A stretch of 21,477 nt of DNA, taken from contig KV919336.1 of assembly GCA_002049455.2 (NCBI GenBank), forward strand, positions 1 to 21,477, read 5' to 3'. The DNA is from Porphyra umbilicalis. Taxonomy: Eukaryota > Rhodophyta > Bangiophyceae > Bangiales > Bangiaceae. Below the pieces are notes generated by a model that saw only the letters and a list, made by a program, of their open reading frames with translations, searched no databases and had not been told where the DNA came from. The position numbers and the translations under genes are program-made. Positions 9,443 to 18,037 of the stretch are shown in pieces. Within the stretch, counting starts at the first letter, position 1. Each line of letters opens with the position of its first letter.

Positions 9443-9685
9443 CGCCGAGGGAGGCGACCGACACGGGAGGCGCGGCGGCGGGCTCGGCCGATGCCCGCCC
9501 GCCCGACACAGCAGCGGCTCGCGGCACGCGCGCGCCACCACCGAATAATGATCGGGACCGGTTACAGGAAGAATGTACAATCAAAGACATATCCAGAAGG
9601 AAGGCCCGGGGAAGAGACGCCGTTAAAGTCACAGATTGTGAGGCGCGAAGCGGCCGAGCACCTCCCAGGCCGCTGGCGACGGCCG
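9443..9685. other. Region between palindrome edge and recombinase remnant
   Basis: GC-rich to about 9540, then lower GC. It contains the outer copy of the 47-bp repeat and no recognisable gene. The 412-codon minus-strand frame 8757-9995 crosses it but is a composition-driven shadow. Confidence 0.4.
9586..9632 (+). repeat. 47-bp dispersed repeat, copy flanking the DIRS-like remnant
   Basis: It lies 54 bp beyond the recombinase stop codon (at the 3' side of the minus-strand element) and matches sequence inside both palindrome arms with about 85% identity. The position would suit part of the 3' terminal or internal complementary region of a DIRS-type element, but this is inference. Confidence 0.7.
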
Positions 9686-11239
9686 CTAGCGTGTCTTGAT
9701 ATACGACAGCGAGGTCGTCTCGACGGAGGCGTGACCCATCATCTCGGCCACCATGACGACGGGGAGGGCGATGGCAAAAGCCTCGGAGCCCGCGCCGCTG
9801 CGCAGGGAGTGGCCTTGGTACTTCCCACCCAGCGGCGCCGGCAGCGGCAGCAGCTCCAGCAGGTGGCGCAGCCACGTGTTGGTCACGCGGTCCGCCAACC
9901 AGAATCAGCGGGCGGGCGCAGGAAGCGCCGGGTCTGCAAATGGTACTGCCTTGAGACGGCCGCCGTGCGCGTCGTGTTGAGCGACGACGAGGCAAAGAAG
10001 GTCGGCGACGCGGTCGGGCTTGCCCGGCTGCACGTCGAGCGGCACGGTGAACGCGAGGCGCTCGCGGCCCGTCCGCAGGGCCAACTTCAAGTCGACTGTT
10101 TGCAGCTCCATGCCGTGCGACGTGACCGCCACCTCACAGTGGCGCACGCAGACCGCCGCGCCTTGGCGGTGAAAGAGCACGTAGCCCAACACGAGCCCCG
10201 CACATTGCAAGCGTAGGTAGGCGTTGGGCGTCGCAAACCCGAGGGCGCAGACGCGCAGAATGTAGTCGGCGGGTAGCGGCATCCGCTGCAAGGCGAGATC
10301 GCCGCCGGCGCGCTCGACCGCGTGGGAGCGGTAGCCGAAGATGGCCAGCTGCATCAGCTTGTCCTTGGTGGGGTCGGCGTGGCCGGCGACGCGGTGCAGC
10401 GACGCCACCGCCGACAAGGACTTGGAACGGGACGGCGGTGCCAGATTGCCCCGCTCCAACTGGCACACGACTTAGCCGATGATGGCCGCCACGGTCGCAG
10501 GCAGCGGCTCGCGGTGGTGCAAGGCGCAGTACGCGAAGAAGGCGCGGCACTTAGACATGTACGAGCGCCTGGTGTTAGGCCTGAATCCGTGCAGCAACAG
10601 GTTGGCCGCCACCGTTGAGTCCGGCCAATCTGCTGCGAGCGAACCGACGGCTCTGCTCAGCAGGCGGTCCCAGCGGTGCGTATCGTTGCGCAGCGCGGGG
10701 GGGCCCCGAAGCGGAAGACCGCAGTCCGCCAAAACGGCCGCGTCGTCGGCCGCGACCTCGAGCCGTGCGTGAAGAACCCGTCCGCCGACGGCAGCTTGTG
10801 CTAAGACGGGCATCCGTTCGACCGCCCGGTGCCACCAGGGCTGAGCGGTCCCATGAAGCACGATCAGGGTGGCGGCGCCGCCGGTTATCAGCAGCCTGTT
10901 GATCACCGCGCCGATAAGGTGGAAGGGCGGGTTGGCCCAGGCGTTCTCGCTCGACCAGTCGAAGGCCATGGCGTTCACGCCGAGGGCGTTGGGGCTCCGC
11001 CACCGGGAGTAGATCCGCTCGCAGCGCGTGTTGTCCGTCGACGCAAAAAAATCGACCATATGGGGCCCAAAGGCTGCGTGCAGCCGGTGGAAGGCCGAGG
11101 CGCCGAGCGTCCAGTCGATCGAGTCGTTTTCGCGAGACAGCCGTTCCGCCCACTCGTTGAGCACCGAAGACACGTGCTCTACTCGCAGCTCGAAGCCCAC
11201 TCGCTCGCACTGCTTGTGTAGGTCCCGCATCTCCACCAT
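9686..11239 (-). pseudogene. DIRS-like tyrosine recombinase with upstream connecting region, two in-frame stops
   Basis: The first segment (11239-10472, 255 codons) starts with the end of RNase H (NEWAERLSR), then shows DIRS hallmarks DFFAS (residues 63-67) and WANPPF (101-106). It ends in the recombinase core-binding helices (GFRPNTRRSYMSKCRAFF). An in-frame TAA at about 10472 interrupts it. The frame continues from 10468 with the first part of the catalytic domain: the probable Arg I is in LFHRQGA (near 10167) and the probable Lys in DLKLAL (near 10086). A second in-frame stop (TGA) lies at about 9905. The last segment (9898-9686) carries the box-II signature GHSLRSG (H 9811-9809, R 9802-9800), GHAS (H near 9732) and the nucleophile in LSYI (Tyr 9703-9701). 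All catalytic residues survive but the frame is broken, so this is a recently inactivated copy. The family is certain; the assignment of Arg I and Lys is by my own reading. Confidence 0.85.
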
Positions 11240-11624
11240 GAGCGCGGGGGGAGCGGGAGGAGCCGGCGTGAATCACGCCAAGCGTCACCATTAAGTCCGT
11301 GCGCAGGCGGAAAATGGCGCCCATGGGGATGACGTCGGCAATCGACAGCAGCGCACGGGTGATGGCGCCGAGCTCGAGGAGGTTGATGTGGAGCCCGTTG
11401 CGGTCGACGCCGTGGGAGCTCCTCGCCCCCGCGTGCTGGTCCATCACGGCTCCCCAGCCGGTGCTACTTGCGACCGTGTCGAGGAGCATCGTCGTAGCGC
11501 CCGGCAAACTTGAGCGGCCGGTCGCCGAAAATCGCTGCGCGCGGTCGCCACGCACAACTAGGGGCCGTGTGGGGGGCAGGGAGGCAGGCTTCGTCCCTGC
11601 CCTGTGACCGCTGTGGAAGGACAT
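11240..11624 (-). pseudogene. RNase H fragment of the DIRS-like element
   Basis: The translation from 11624 contains the RNase H fold signatures of DIRS/Ty3-type pol proteins. The first acidic residue is in LLDTVASSTGWGAV (Asp at 11480-11478), the second in HINLLELGAI (Glu at 11375-11373) and the third in RLRTDLMVTLGV (Asp at 11297-11295). RNase H degrades the RNA strand of the RNA-DNA hybrid during reverse transcription. After the HAGSSRS motif the correct frame jumps to that of the next segment at a run of six G (plus-strand 11246-11251), so a one-base indel separates this from the recombinase frame. The reverse transcriptase that should precede it is absent, and an in-frame TGA lies just upstream of the ATG. 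The long tail of this frame (to 10575) is out of frame and not real. Confidence 0.8.
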
Positions 11625-11859
11625 TCGTTCTCAGCTCCATTCTCTTTTTGCGTCACCGCCACCCTTGCACCACTGACACGCTCTCATATCCCCGAGGACA
11701 CGAATGCAGACTGCCACCTCTGAAACAGAGAGCGAGTCCCTTGTTCTAAGTATATATGTGCGTCACTATATTTTGAGAGCACCCTGTCCTAAAGGTCAGG
11801 GAATACGTTTTAGAGTCGCCATGTTCTGTCATGGACTGTCCTCGCCCCTCACTGACGAC
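11625..11859. other. Unannotated stretch between retroelement remnant and C-rich repeats
   Basis: Moderate-GC DNA with an AT-rich patch (about 11745-11780). No gene, RNA or repeat was recognised. Confidence 0.35.
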
Positions 11860-12180
11860 GGACACATTTACGCCAACCGACAGCCCCGCCATCCGCTTCC
11901 ACCACCGCCGCCGCCCTCCACCGCCGCCCCCTCCCACCCCCCTACCACGCACCGACACATCTCCGCCACCACCCGCCGTCCGCTACCACTACCAGCGTCC
12001 GCCCCCGCCACCGCCGCCTTTCACCATGCACACATCTCCACAAACCGACAGCACTGCCGCCGTTCGCCCCCTTCACAGCCGCCGCCCCCCACCACGCACC
12101 GACACGCCTCAACCAACCGACAGCACCCCACCCCCACCACCAGCGTCTAGCGTCCGCCCCCGCAACCGTGGCCCCCAACA
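11860..12180 (+). repeat. C/A-rich, G-poor low-complexity tract with degenerate ACCGACA motifs
   Basis: The plus strand is almost free of G and built from CCACC, CCGCC and repeated CCGACA words (for example near 11876, 11950, 12044, 12099 and 12117). Plus frames read as Pro/Thr/His-rich low complexity. It is a degenerate minisatellite with strong strand asymmetry; I do not consider the overlapping ORFs (148 and 141 codons) to be genes. Confidence 0.65.
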
Positions 12181-12522
12181 CGCACATTGTGACCGTCCCG
12201 ACTCCAATAAAACACGACGGCCCGTGACCGTCGCCACCATCTACCGCCGCAAGTAAACGCGCCTCTCCACCCGCCGCCCGTCCCTTGCCCCACTCAAGCC
12301 CCGCACTTCGTGCCCCAGTCCAGGCCGATACCAACCTCGTAGTCGCCAATTCAGACCGCCCGTGATGCGGCCGCCGCCATCTCAGGCGCAGCGCGCTGCG
12401 TTCCGGCTGCGCGACTAGCGATCTCGCGCCAGGAACAAAACAAATCCTCGTCACGACAAGGACGTTAACAAAGTCCTCGCCGGCGCCGCCAGTCACCGCA
12501 ACAGGCGGCGGTCGGCGCCGTC
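12181..12522. other. No recognisable feature
   Basis: GC-rich to mixed sequence with only short or compositional ORFs (184 codons on minus at 11942-12496, arginine and glycine rich). No known domain or repeat. Confidence 0.35.
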
Positions 12523-13494
12523 GTGTGGGACCTCTCCGGGCCTCTAATACCCGCCGGCAACGCGGCGGCGTTCGCTGTCGGCGGTCGGGCCGCCGCCACC
12601 CGCGGCCTAGCTCACTGTGCTGTCGGCCGCAGCCGGACCAGCGCTGCCGCCGCTATCGTCCTGGCCGGCGGGGCTGCCGCCCGCGGCCTCGCCGGCGCTG
12701 CCGCCGACCTCGGCCTGGTGGGCAAAGCCACCACGTGCAACCGGGCCGGTGACGCCAACGTCCGTGGCCAAGCTCAAGAGGTCATCGCCCCTCCCCGCGA
12801 CGCTCTCGACTCCGCCGGTGGCATGGCCAGTAGAACTGCAGCCCGCAGCGTGGCCGGCGCCGCCGCCGACCTTGTCCTGGTTGGCGGGGCCACCGAGCGC
12901 GACCGGGCAGGCGCTACCACAGACCTCAGCATGGTTGGTTGGGCCACCGCGCGCGACCGGGCCGTTGGCGCCACCGGCAGCGGCCGAGCCGGAGCGGTCA
13001 TCACCCCTTCCCGCAACGCTCCCAACTGCGCCGGCGTCGCGGCTCGCGGGGCTATTGCCCGCCACCAGGTCGCGACATTCGGCGGCCCCCCCCGTAGCGG
13101 TCCCGCCGCCACCCCCGGCGTGGCTGGCGACGTGGCCGCCCGCGGCATTCACGCCTGGGGGGGCGGGGACCTCCCACCCCGCGGCGACGCTGCCGGTGGC
13201 GGCGCCGGCGCCTTGGAAGGCGAAACTCGCCCGACCCGCCCCGAAGCTGCCACCCGCGGCGCCCGCGCTTTGCGCGGTGGGGCCCGCCTGCCCCGCGGCG
13301 ATGCTGCCGGTGGCGGCGCACGCGCCTTGGGGGGCGGCACCCGCCCGCCTCGACGCGACGCTGCCGCCCGCGGCGCCCGCGTTTTTGGGGGCGGGACCCG
13401 CCTGTCCCGCGGCTATGCTGCCTGTGGTGGCGTCTGCGCCTTGCGGGGCGGGCCCGCCCGCGGGGACGACCGGCCACTGACCACATATTCGTAG
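12523..13494 (+). CDS. Repeat-derived open frame, 323 codons, unrecognised
   Basis: This frame consists almost wholly of degenerate tandem repeats: 18-residue units in the first half (GAAADLGLVGKAT-like) and 19-residue units in the second (RGDAAGGGARALGGGTRPP-like). A second plus frame (12617-13480, Pro/Ala-rich) and two minus frames (12607-13626 and 13052-13696) are open over the same DNA, so openness is explained by GC-rich repeats whose unit is a multiple of three. No signal peptide or domain is evident. A Pro-rich cell-wall-type protein in the alternative frame is conceivable for an alga, but unsupported. It is probably not a gene. Confidence 0.15.
   Translation: MWDLSGPLIPAGNAAAFAVGGRAAATRGLAHCAVGRSRTSAAAAIVLAGGAAARGLAGAAADLGLVGKATTCNRAGDANVRGQAQEVIAPPRDALDSAGGMASRTAARSVAGAAADLVLVGGATERDRAGATTDLSMVGWATARDRAVGATGSGRAGAVITPSRNAPNCAGVAARGAIARHQVATFGGPPRSGPAATPGVAGDVAARGIHAWGGGDLPPRGDAAGGGAGALEGETRPTRPEAATRGARALRGGARLPRGDAAGGGARALGGGTRPPRRDAAARGARVFGGGTRLSRGYAACGGVCALRGGPARGDDRPLTTYS
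12673..13080 (+). repeat. Degenerate 54-bp minisatellite with 216-bp higher-order period
   Basis: Units of about 54 bp begin near 12673, 12835, 12889 and 12943. A block around 12778 (GAGGTCATCGCCCC...) recurs at 12994 (GCGGTCATCACCCC...), giving a 216-bp higher-order period of four units. Copies are diverged, indicating an old array. Confidence 0.6.
13123..13464 (+). repeat. 57-bp tandem array, about six units
   Basis: Units start at 13123 (most diverged), 13180, 13237, 13294, 13351 and 13408, each translating in the plus frame to 19 residues with a central Ala/Gly block and a terminal ARLP/TRPP-like motif. Alternate units look more alike (13180 with 13294; 13237 with 13351), suggesting expansion as 114-bp dimers. 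Confidence 0.75.
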
Positions 13495-13649
13495 TCTGAG
13501 GACAGGAGCCGCCGTCGTGGTACGGCGACTGTGGCGGCGATGACTGGGAGGGGTCGTGGTGGGGCGGACACCCAACCGCACCCGACCGTTCCCCGTCGCC
13601 GAAGCCACGGGAGCCGTCTTCTCCACGACATCTACCGCTGCGGCCGCCG

Positions 13650-14210
13650 TTGTTGCCGTCGCTGCCGCCCGCGGCGCCGGACGAGCTGATCGTCATTGAC
13701 GACGGGCTCGACCACGGCAGCGCGGAGATGCGCCTGGGGATGGTGCTGGCGACTGGGACGGCAGCGGGGCTGTCGGGCCGCCAGGCCGCCCAGGAGTGCT
13801 TCGTAAACCTCCTCTCGGCCGCGGGTCACGTTGTGTGGCCCGCCCCAGAGCGAGCCGCAACCACGTTTCTCGCGAGCAGAACGCCGACTCAACCGATGGT
13901 GAAACAACATCACGTCCGGGCGTTTTTGGGCTTCCACAAGACTTGGCCAGACGGTTTCAATAACCACCTCGACGGTTTGAGTTTCTCCTCCCTCCGTGTC
14001 ATCCTGAAGTCCGCCACCGTGACCTACACGCCGGTTGTACATGCGTCGGGAACTCCTACAAAGCGCTTCACTCACGTCATCATCAGGACTTACTCACCGG
14101 CTCGGCATTCCAAATCGAGTTACTGTTCGAGCGATCATCGGGAGTTCGGCCGGCGACGGTGCCTAAGTCTGCAACTTCCTCAAACCATAGACCTTCCGCA
14201 CTCTTTGTAA
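13650..14210 (+). CDS. Hypothetical ORF, 186 codons, next to the hAT insertion
   Basis: I do not recognise the product. From about residue 60 the composition is less biased than in the preceding repeats (for example MVKQHHVRAFLGFHKTWPD and TPTKRFTHVIIRTYSP), and the frame persists through DNA of moderate GC. It ends 14 bases before the hAT target duplication. An opposing minus-strand frame (13632-14075) covers the same bases, so coding status is uncertain. It could be an exon of a host gene or a decayed element. Confidence 0.2.
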   Translation: MLPSLPPAAPDELIVIDDGLDHGSAEMRLGMVLATGTAAGLSGRQAAQECFVNLLSAAGHVVWPAPERAATTFLASRTPTQPMVKQHHVRAFLGFHKTWPDGFNNHLDGLSFSSLRVILKSATVTYTPVVHASGTPTKRFTHVIIRTYSPARHSKSSYCSSDHREFGRRRCLSLQLPQTIDLPHSL

Positions 14211-14224
14211 ACTCCCGATCCAGA

Positions 14225-14232
14225 ATTCTAGG
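14225..14232 (+). repeat. Left 8-bp target-site duplication of the hAT element
   Basis: ATTCTAGG immediately precedes the left TIR. The right flank has CTTCTAGG at 18049-18056, matching 7 of 8 bases. Eight bases is the standard target duplication length of hAT elements. Confidence 0.85.
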
Positions 14233-14243
14233 TAGGGCTGTTA
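14233..14243 (+). repeat. Left terminal inverted repeat of the hAT element
   Basis: TAGGGCTGTTA, the exact reverse complement of 18038-18048. Similarity between the two ends fades after these 11 bases. Confidence 0.9.
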
Positions 14244-14256
14244 TATAGGACGTTAC

Positions 14257-14334
14257 GGACAGTTTCGGACAGTACAAAACTGCCTTATGGCCCCACGGCT
14301 GTCCAAAACGATTTTGGACAGTTTTGGACTGTCC
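14257..14334. promoter_or_regulatory. Subterminal GGACAGT motif cluster (likely transposase binding sites)
   Basis: GGACAGT occurs at 14257-14263, 14267-14273 and 14316-14322. Its complement ACTGTCC occurs at 14328-14334, with a 6-base match at 14299-14304. Two perfect stem-loops are built from them: 14299-14321 (10-bp stem, 3-base loop) and 14316-14334 (7-bp stem). hAT transposases are known to bind short subterminal repeats arrayed in both orientations, so this is the likely role; the right end carries related GTCC/GGAC words at 17970-18035. Confidence 0.7.
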
Positions 14335-14596
14335 GCAATGCAAAAACAGTAGACCGCACTTCTCCAGGTAACGTGACCGGGAGATATGACTGAGATACGC
14401 ATCGTGGAGGCCAGCTGGAGGCGTTCAGAATCCGCGGTCAGCCGCGAGTCGCTGCTCGAGACGCTTCAGCCAGGTCCTCCGCCACCCGTACGCATCACGC
14501 CACACTACACACCACTACCGATCCATATCTTCCGTCGTCGTGGTCCCCACGCCGTGGTATTCGCTTCCTTCTTCCCCACCGCACTCCCTTGTCGCC

Positions 14597-17236
14597 ATGG
14601 CCAGCCCCCCCCCACTCGGGCTGGGCGGCCCCGCCAACAGGCCCATCCAGCGCGCGCGACCTGGCCGTCGGCCCAACACTGCCCGACAGTACGTTGTGGT
14701 GTCGGGGGCACACGGGCAACAGCTGATGGCGTGCAAGGCGCGGGGCTGCTCGTGGTCAAGGGCCTACCACGCAAGCCGCATTGACGAGCACCTTCTCGAC
14801 TGCCAGCTGGCAAAGTCCGAGTTCCCCACCATTCTGCGCGACCTCGGGCGCGCCCCCAACGGCGACCCACTCGTGCCGGGTGTGCCGCCCGAGTGGCTAC
14901 CTGGCGTGCAGCTCGCTTTTGTAGTGGCAATGCTGCGGTCCGCATTGCCGTTTGGTACCTCTGATTCCCCTCTTTGGCGCACGGTGTTCACTCGGGTGAG
15001 CCACGGGCTGTTTACGGGGCCTGGGACGCGGCAAGCTGTTTCGGGGTGGATGTTTGACAAGGTGACGGACAAGTATTACTGACCTCCAAAACAGGGCGGT
15101 TGCAGAGAGAAGGGAGGCAGAGCCGACGGCCCAGCTTCGGAATGAATTCGGATTGGCTGTTCGACCAGCTACGATCGTACTATTGGCTGAGAGTTGCCGC
15201 CAGTAATCTTGCAAGCCAATCAACGTGTCTTGCTGGAGTCACGCCGAGTCATTGCAACCCACAATGAGATTTCCTGAGATTTTTGGGCCGCTTGCTTGGG
15301 CCTGAAGAGGGCATGGAGAGGGTTCTGGGCCAGTCCTGTGATTTCTCATGAGATCAACCAATTTCTTCAGATTTCTTGAGATCCTGATGTGCGTTTTCAG
15401 TGCGCAGAGCTTCATGAGTATACTGTGTGTGGAAAAACCATGCTTTCTAGCCTTTCTATTGATCCACGTATGCAGTTGAATGATTGCAACTACTCTGCAA
15501 CCACCATTTTTTGAAGGTCAGCAATACTTTGCGGCAATGACGGCTGGCATTGTCGGCGCTACGAGCTACACGCTCTCCATTGATGTGTGGTCCGATTTCA
15601 GAAGCCATGACCTATACAATTTTAAGGTTTGCCTGCCATTGTCCCTCTTTGTGTCTACTCTCTCGTTGGGTGTTGGCGCTGCCACCGCGGAGGCGCTGCT
15701 GGCGCGGCTGACAGCTGAGGTGGCGGCCCTAGACGCTCTTCTCGCGGCGGCTCGCACCGTAGCTCATCCAGCTGCGGCGAGCGGTGCGGCGGGCGGTGGG
15801 GCGGGCGGTGCGGCGGGTGGCGCGGCTGACGACGTGGCGTGACGGGGCGAGGCTGCGGCCACGTATCCTCGGCTACTGGAGCTGGCCAAGCGATCTGCCT
15901 GGGGGCTGGTCACGGACTCGCAAAATTTGATGGTGCGTGTCCGCCGATTGGCACGAGCAGCGGGCCTCGCCACTGTCGCGATTGGATGTGCTGACCACGC
16001 CATTAACTTGGTCGCCCGTGATTGTGCCAACACACAATCGAGCCGTTTGGGATGGCCTTGCGCGAGACGACGCGCGTGGCGGTCTTCTTCAAGCGTTGCA
16101 ATCGTGCCCGTGCCACACCGGCAGCCGCCCTGGCAGATTTGTGCGCCCTCGGGCGAGGTGTGGCTGACATGGTCACTTTCAGCGAATCACGGTGGTGCGG
16201 GATTCATTTGACCGTCGAGTTGGTGCGTCGCTGCCTGGCTGCACAGCAAGCCGTCATCAATGAACACCAAAAATCGGCCACGGGCTTTGACGTCCCGCCA
16301 GCGGTTGCGGCGTGCATCGTCGACCCGGCGTTTGGGCAAGGCCTGGCGGCGGCCAGCCCGTTCCTTTCCCAGATGTGTGACTGCACGAGGATTTTGGAGG
16401 CAAACGCGGCACCGCTTTCGTCTTTCGTGGCGGCCTTTGTGTTATTGTGGCTGCTGTTGGACAGCGGGCGGGTGGCGGGAATCCCTGCTGTGTCGAGGTC
16501 CTACCTTCGAGACCGCCCGTCGCCTCGCTTTAAGCGGACAGTTGACTGTCATATTGCGTTGGCTTTCTACCTGGACCCTTTCTGGGCGCCGATGTGGGGC
16601 CGCGCCGGCTCCGTCTCGTTGGGGGGCAAGACCATGGTCGAGTGGCGGGACCACTTGCTGGACGAGATGACCGGTGCGACAGACGGCACCCTGCGGGCCG
16701 AGTTGTCGCGGAAGATGCAGAGCTTCATGCGCGCACACAGGCCCATGATGGTGCCGAAGGCAGACGAGTGCTTGCACCCGGTCGGCTACTGGCACCTCCA
16801 CGCCAGCGCATACCCCGGCTTGCAACTTATCGCCGTGCGCCTATTGGCCGCCTGCCCTACGTCGGCCGGCGGCGAGCGGTGCTTCAAGCGAGTCTCGGCC
16901 GTGATGAGCAAGAATCGGAGCACCGTGTCTGTGGCCAAGGCGAACAAGCATGCGCAAATGATCTACAATGGTGGGAAACTTGAGCACTCCGGCGCCATTG
17001 TCTCCTTTGTGCGCACCAAGCAAGAAAAAAATATGCGGCGGGAAATGGCGGTGGGGGTTCCACAGCCGGGTGCCGGTGGAGCACATGTGGGACAAGATTT
17101 GGATGTATACTTTTTGGACGCCGAGGGAGCTGGAGAAGACGATCCGCTGCTTCCCGAATTGGAAGCAGGGGAAGTAGGGACCGTCGTCGACGCTCTTTTT
17201 GCTGTTGTTCCTCTGGATACAGATTATGAGCTGTGA
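14597..17236 (+). pseudogene. hAT transposase, broken reading frame
   Basis: The start is ATG 14597 in a good initiation context (GTCGCCATGG). Segment 1 (14597-15082, 161 codons) has a BED-type zinc finger (Cys46, Cys51, His65, Cys69) and a conserved hAT stretch ending in a stop at 15080-15082. Segment 2 (15480-15842, 120 codons) contains YTLSIDVWSD with the first catalytic Asp (15582-15584), then an Ala/Gly-rich tail and an in-frame TGA. The same frame resumes to about 16025 with VTDSQN (probable second Asp) and the CADHAINLV motif. A frameshift there leads to segment 3 (16022-17236): SRWCG, ILEANAAPLSSF with the likely catalytic Glu (16397-16399), the LDP motif, and the hAT dimerisation domain (about residues 253-316, with YPGL and SAGGER). 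hAT transposases cut and paste DNA with hairpin formation on flanking DNA. At least two lesions plus a non-coding 400-bp interruption make it inactive unless introns explain some gaps. Confidence 0.88.
15083..15479 (+). other. Lower-GC interruption inside the hAT transposase
   Basis: The base composition drops and repeated GAGATTT-like words appear (15260-15400). A short frame (15084-15206) might continue the transposase out of phase with segment 1, but the rest has no open frame joining the two halves. Simple GT-AG choices that I tried, such as donor 15203 with acceptor 15475 or 15521, did not give a continuous frame. It may be an intron with other borders, a small insertion or decay. Confidence 0.4.
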
Positions 17237-17238
17237 CC

Positions 17239-18037
17239 CAGGCGCAGGCGTCTGTTTTCTTTTTCTCCAACATGTATGTACATATCCCTGACCACCTGAG
17301 CTTCAATGAAGGCAAACGCGTGGTCAGGCCATGGAAAAAGGCAGAGAACCCCCCCCCCCCACCCCCCGCCCTCACTTCCCCCCAGTCTGTCCTTGTTCTC
17401 AATACCCGCGCTCAGCAACACCTTGAGCGAAACGTACTCACCACCCTTCGCGGTGGGCTTGTCGATGACACCACCCACTTTAAGCAGAGCGGCACGCAGG
17501 TGGAGGTCGAGTAGCCGTACTTGGTGGTGGTGTCGGCGGGTGGACGAGTCATCCGCCGCTACTGGATCAACGGTTGCACGTCGGTAGAGGGTGCCCGACA
17601 GCCGCGTAGGCAACCACAGGGGCGGGATCACAGGCCGGGCGGGGGGGGGGGGGGGCGGGAAGGGGTGGTGAGGGGGGGGGGGAACCCAGGAAAAGTCTCC
17701 CACACCGTCCAAAAATTGTGCATAGATGCAAGCTCGACGGGGGGGGGGGAGGGAAGGTCGCCGACGACAGTATGGTGGCTCCTACGGCGCGGGGTCGCTC
17801 GCCCGGTGGGGCGTGCTGACGCCGTCCTGTGAGGAGAGCAGCGTTGTCGCACTCAAGTCGCTGCACGGAACAACTGGCTGGGAGGCAAACGATTGGATCC
17901 TTCAATCACAAACACGGCTGTGATGATTGGACGCTATGAGCACATTCAGTTTCTAGCTGTCAGCAGGTCGGAATCGGACGAAGCGGACCGTCCGAGACGC
18001 CGTATGTCCGCGCCCGTCATTTTTGTCCTGTCCGCTT
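17239..18037. other. hAT 3' non-coding region with long G/C runs
   Basis: Contains a C-rich patch at 17350-17372, a long G run near 17641-17654, further G runs at 17672-17681 and 17741-17749, and the right subterminal motifs. Short proline or glycine-rich ORFs on either strand are not considered genes. Confidence 0.5.

Larger units (their letters stand above)
9586..11624 (-). mobile_element. Degenerate, 5'-truncated DIRS-like (tyrosine recombinase) retrotransposon
   Basis: Read on the minus strand the order is RNase H, then the DIRS-type connecting region, then tyrosine recombinase. This matches the pol-then-YR layout of DIRS-order retrotransposons, which integrate by recombinase rather than a DDE integrase and make no target duplication. 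No reverse transcriptase palm motifs remain upstream: an in-frame stop precedes the RNase H start, and plus-strand sequence beyond 11624 shows no pol similarity. The element is therefore 5'-truncated and defective. The 3' limit is uncertain; I placed it at the 47-bp repeat. Confidence 0.8.

Noticed and set aside
8757..9995. 412-codon minus-strand ORF
   Set aside because: It crosses the palindrome edge and overlaps the recombinase catalytic domain in a different frame; composition-driven.
9686..10468. Bacterial or phage integrase
   Set aside because: The recombinase is in line with RNase H and the DFFAS/PPF connecting region of DIRS-order retrotransposons, which phage integrases lack.
10575..11250. 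Downstream part of the 349-codon frame starting at 11624
   Set aside because: After the G6 run the conserved RNase H-recombinase sequence continues in another frame; this tail is Arg-rich antisense-like noise.
12607..13626. 339-codon minus-strand ORF
   Set aside because: It is a shadow of the three-fold periodic GC-rich minisatellites; no domain and several competing frames.
15203..15521. Simple GT-AG intron in the hAT transposase
   Set aside because: The splice pairs that I tried (donor 15203 or 15073 with acceptors 15475 or 15521) gave either a stop or the wrong phase.
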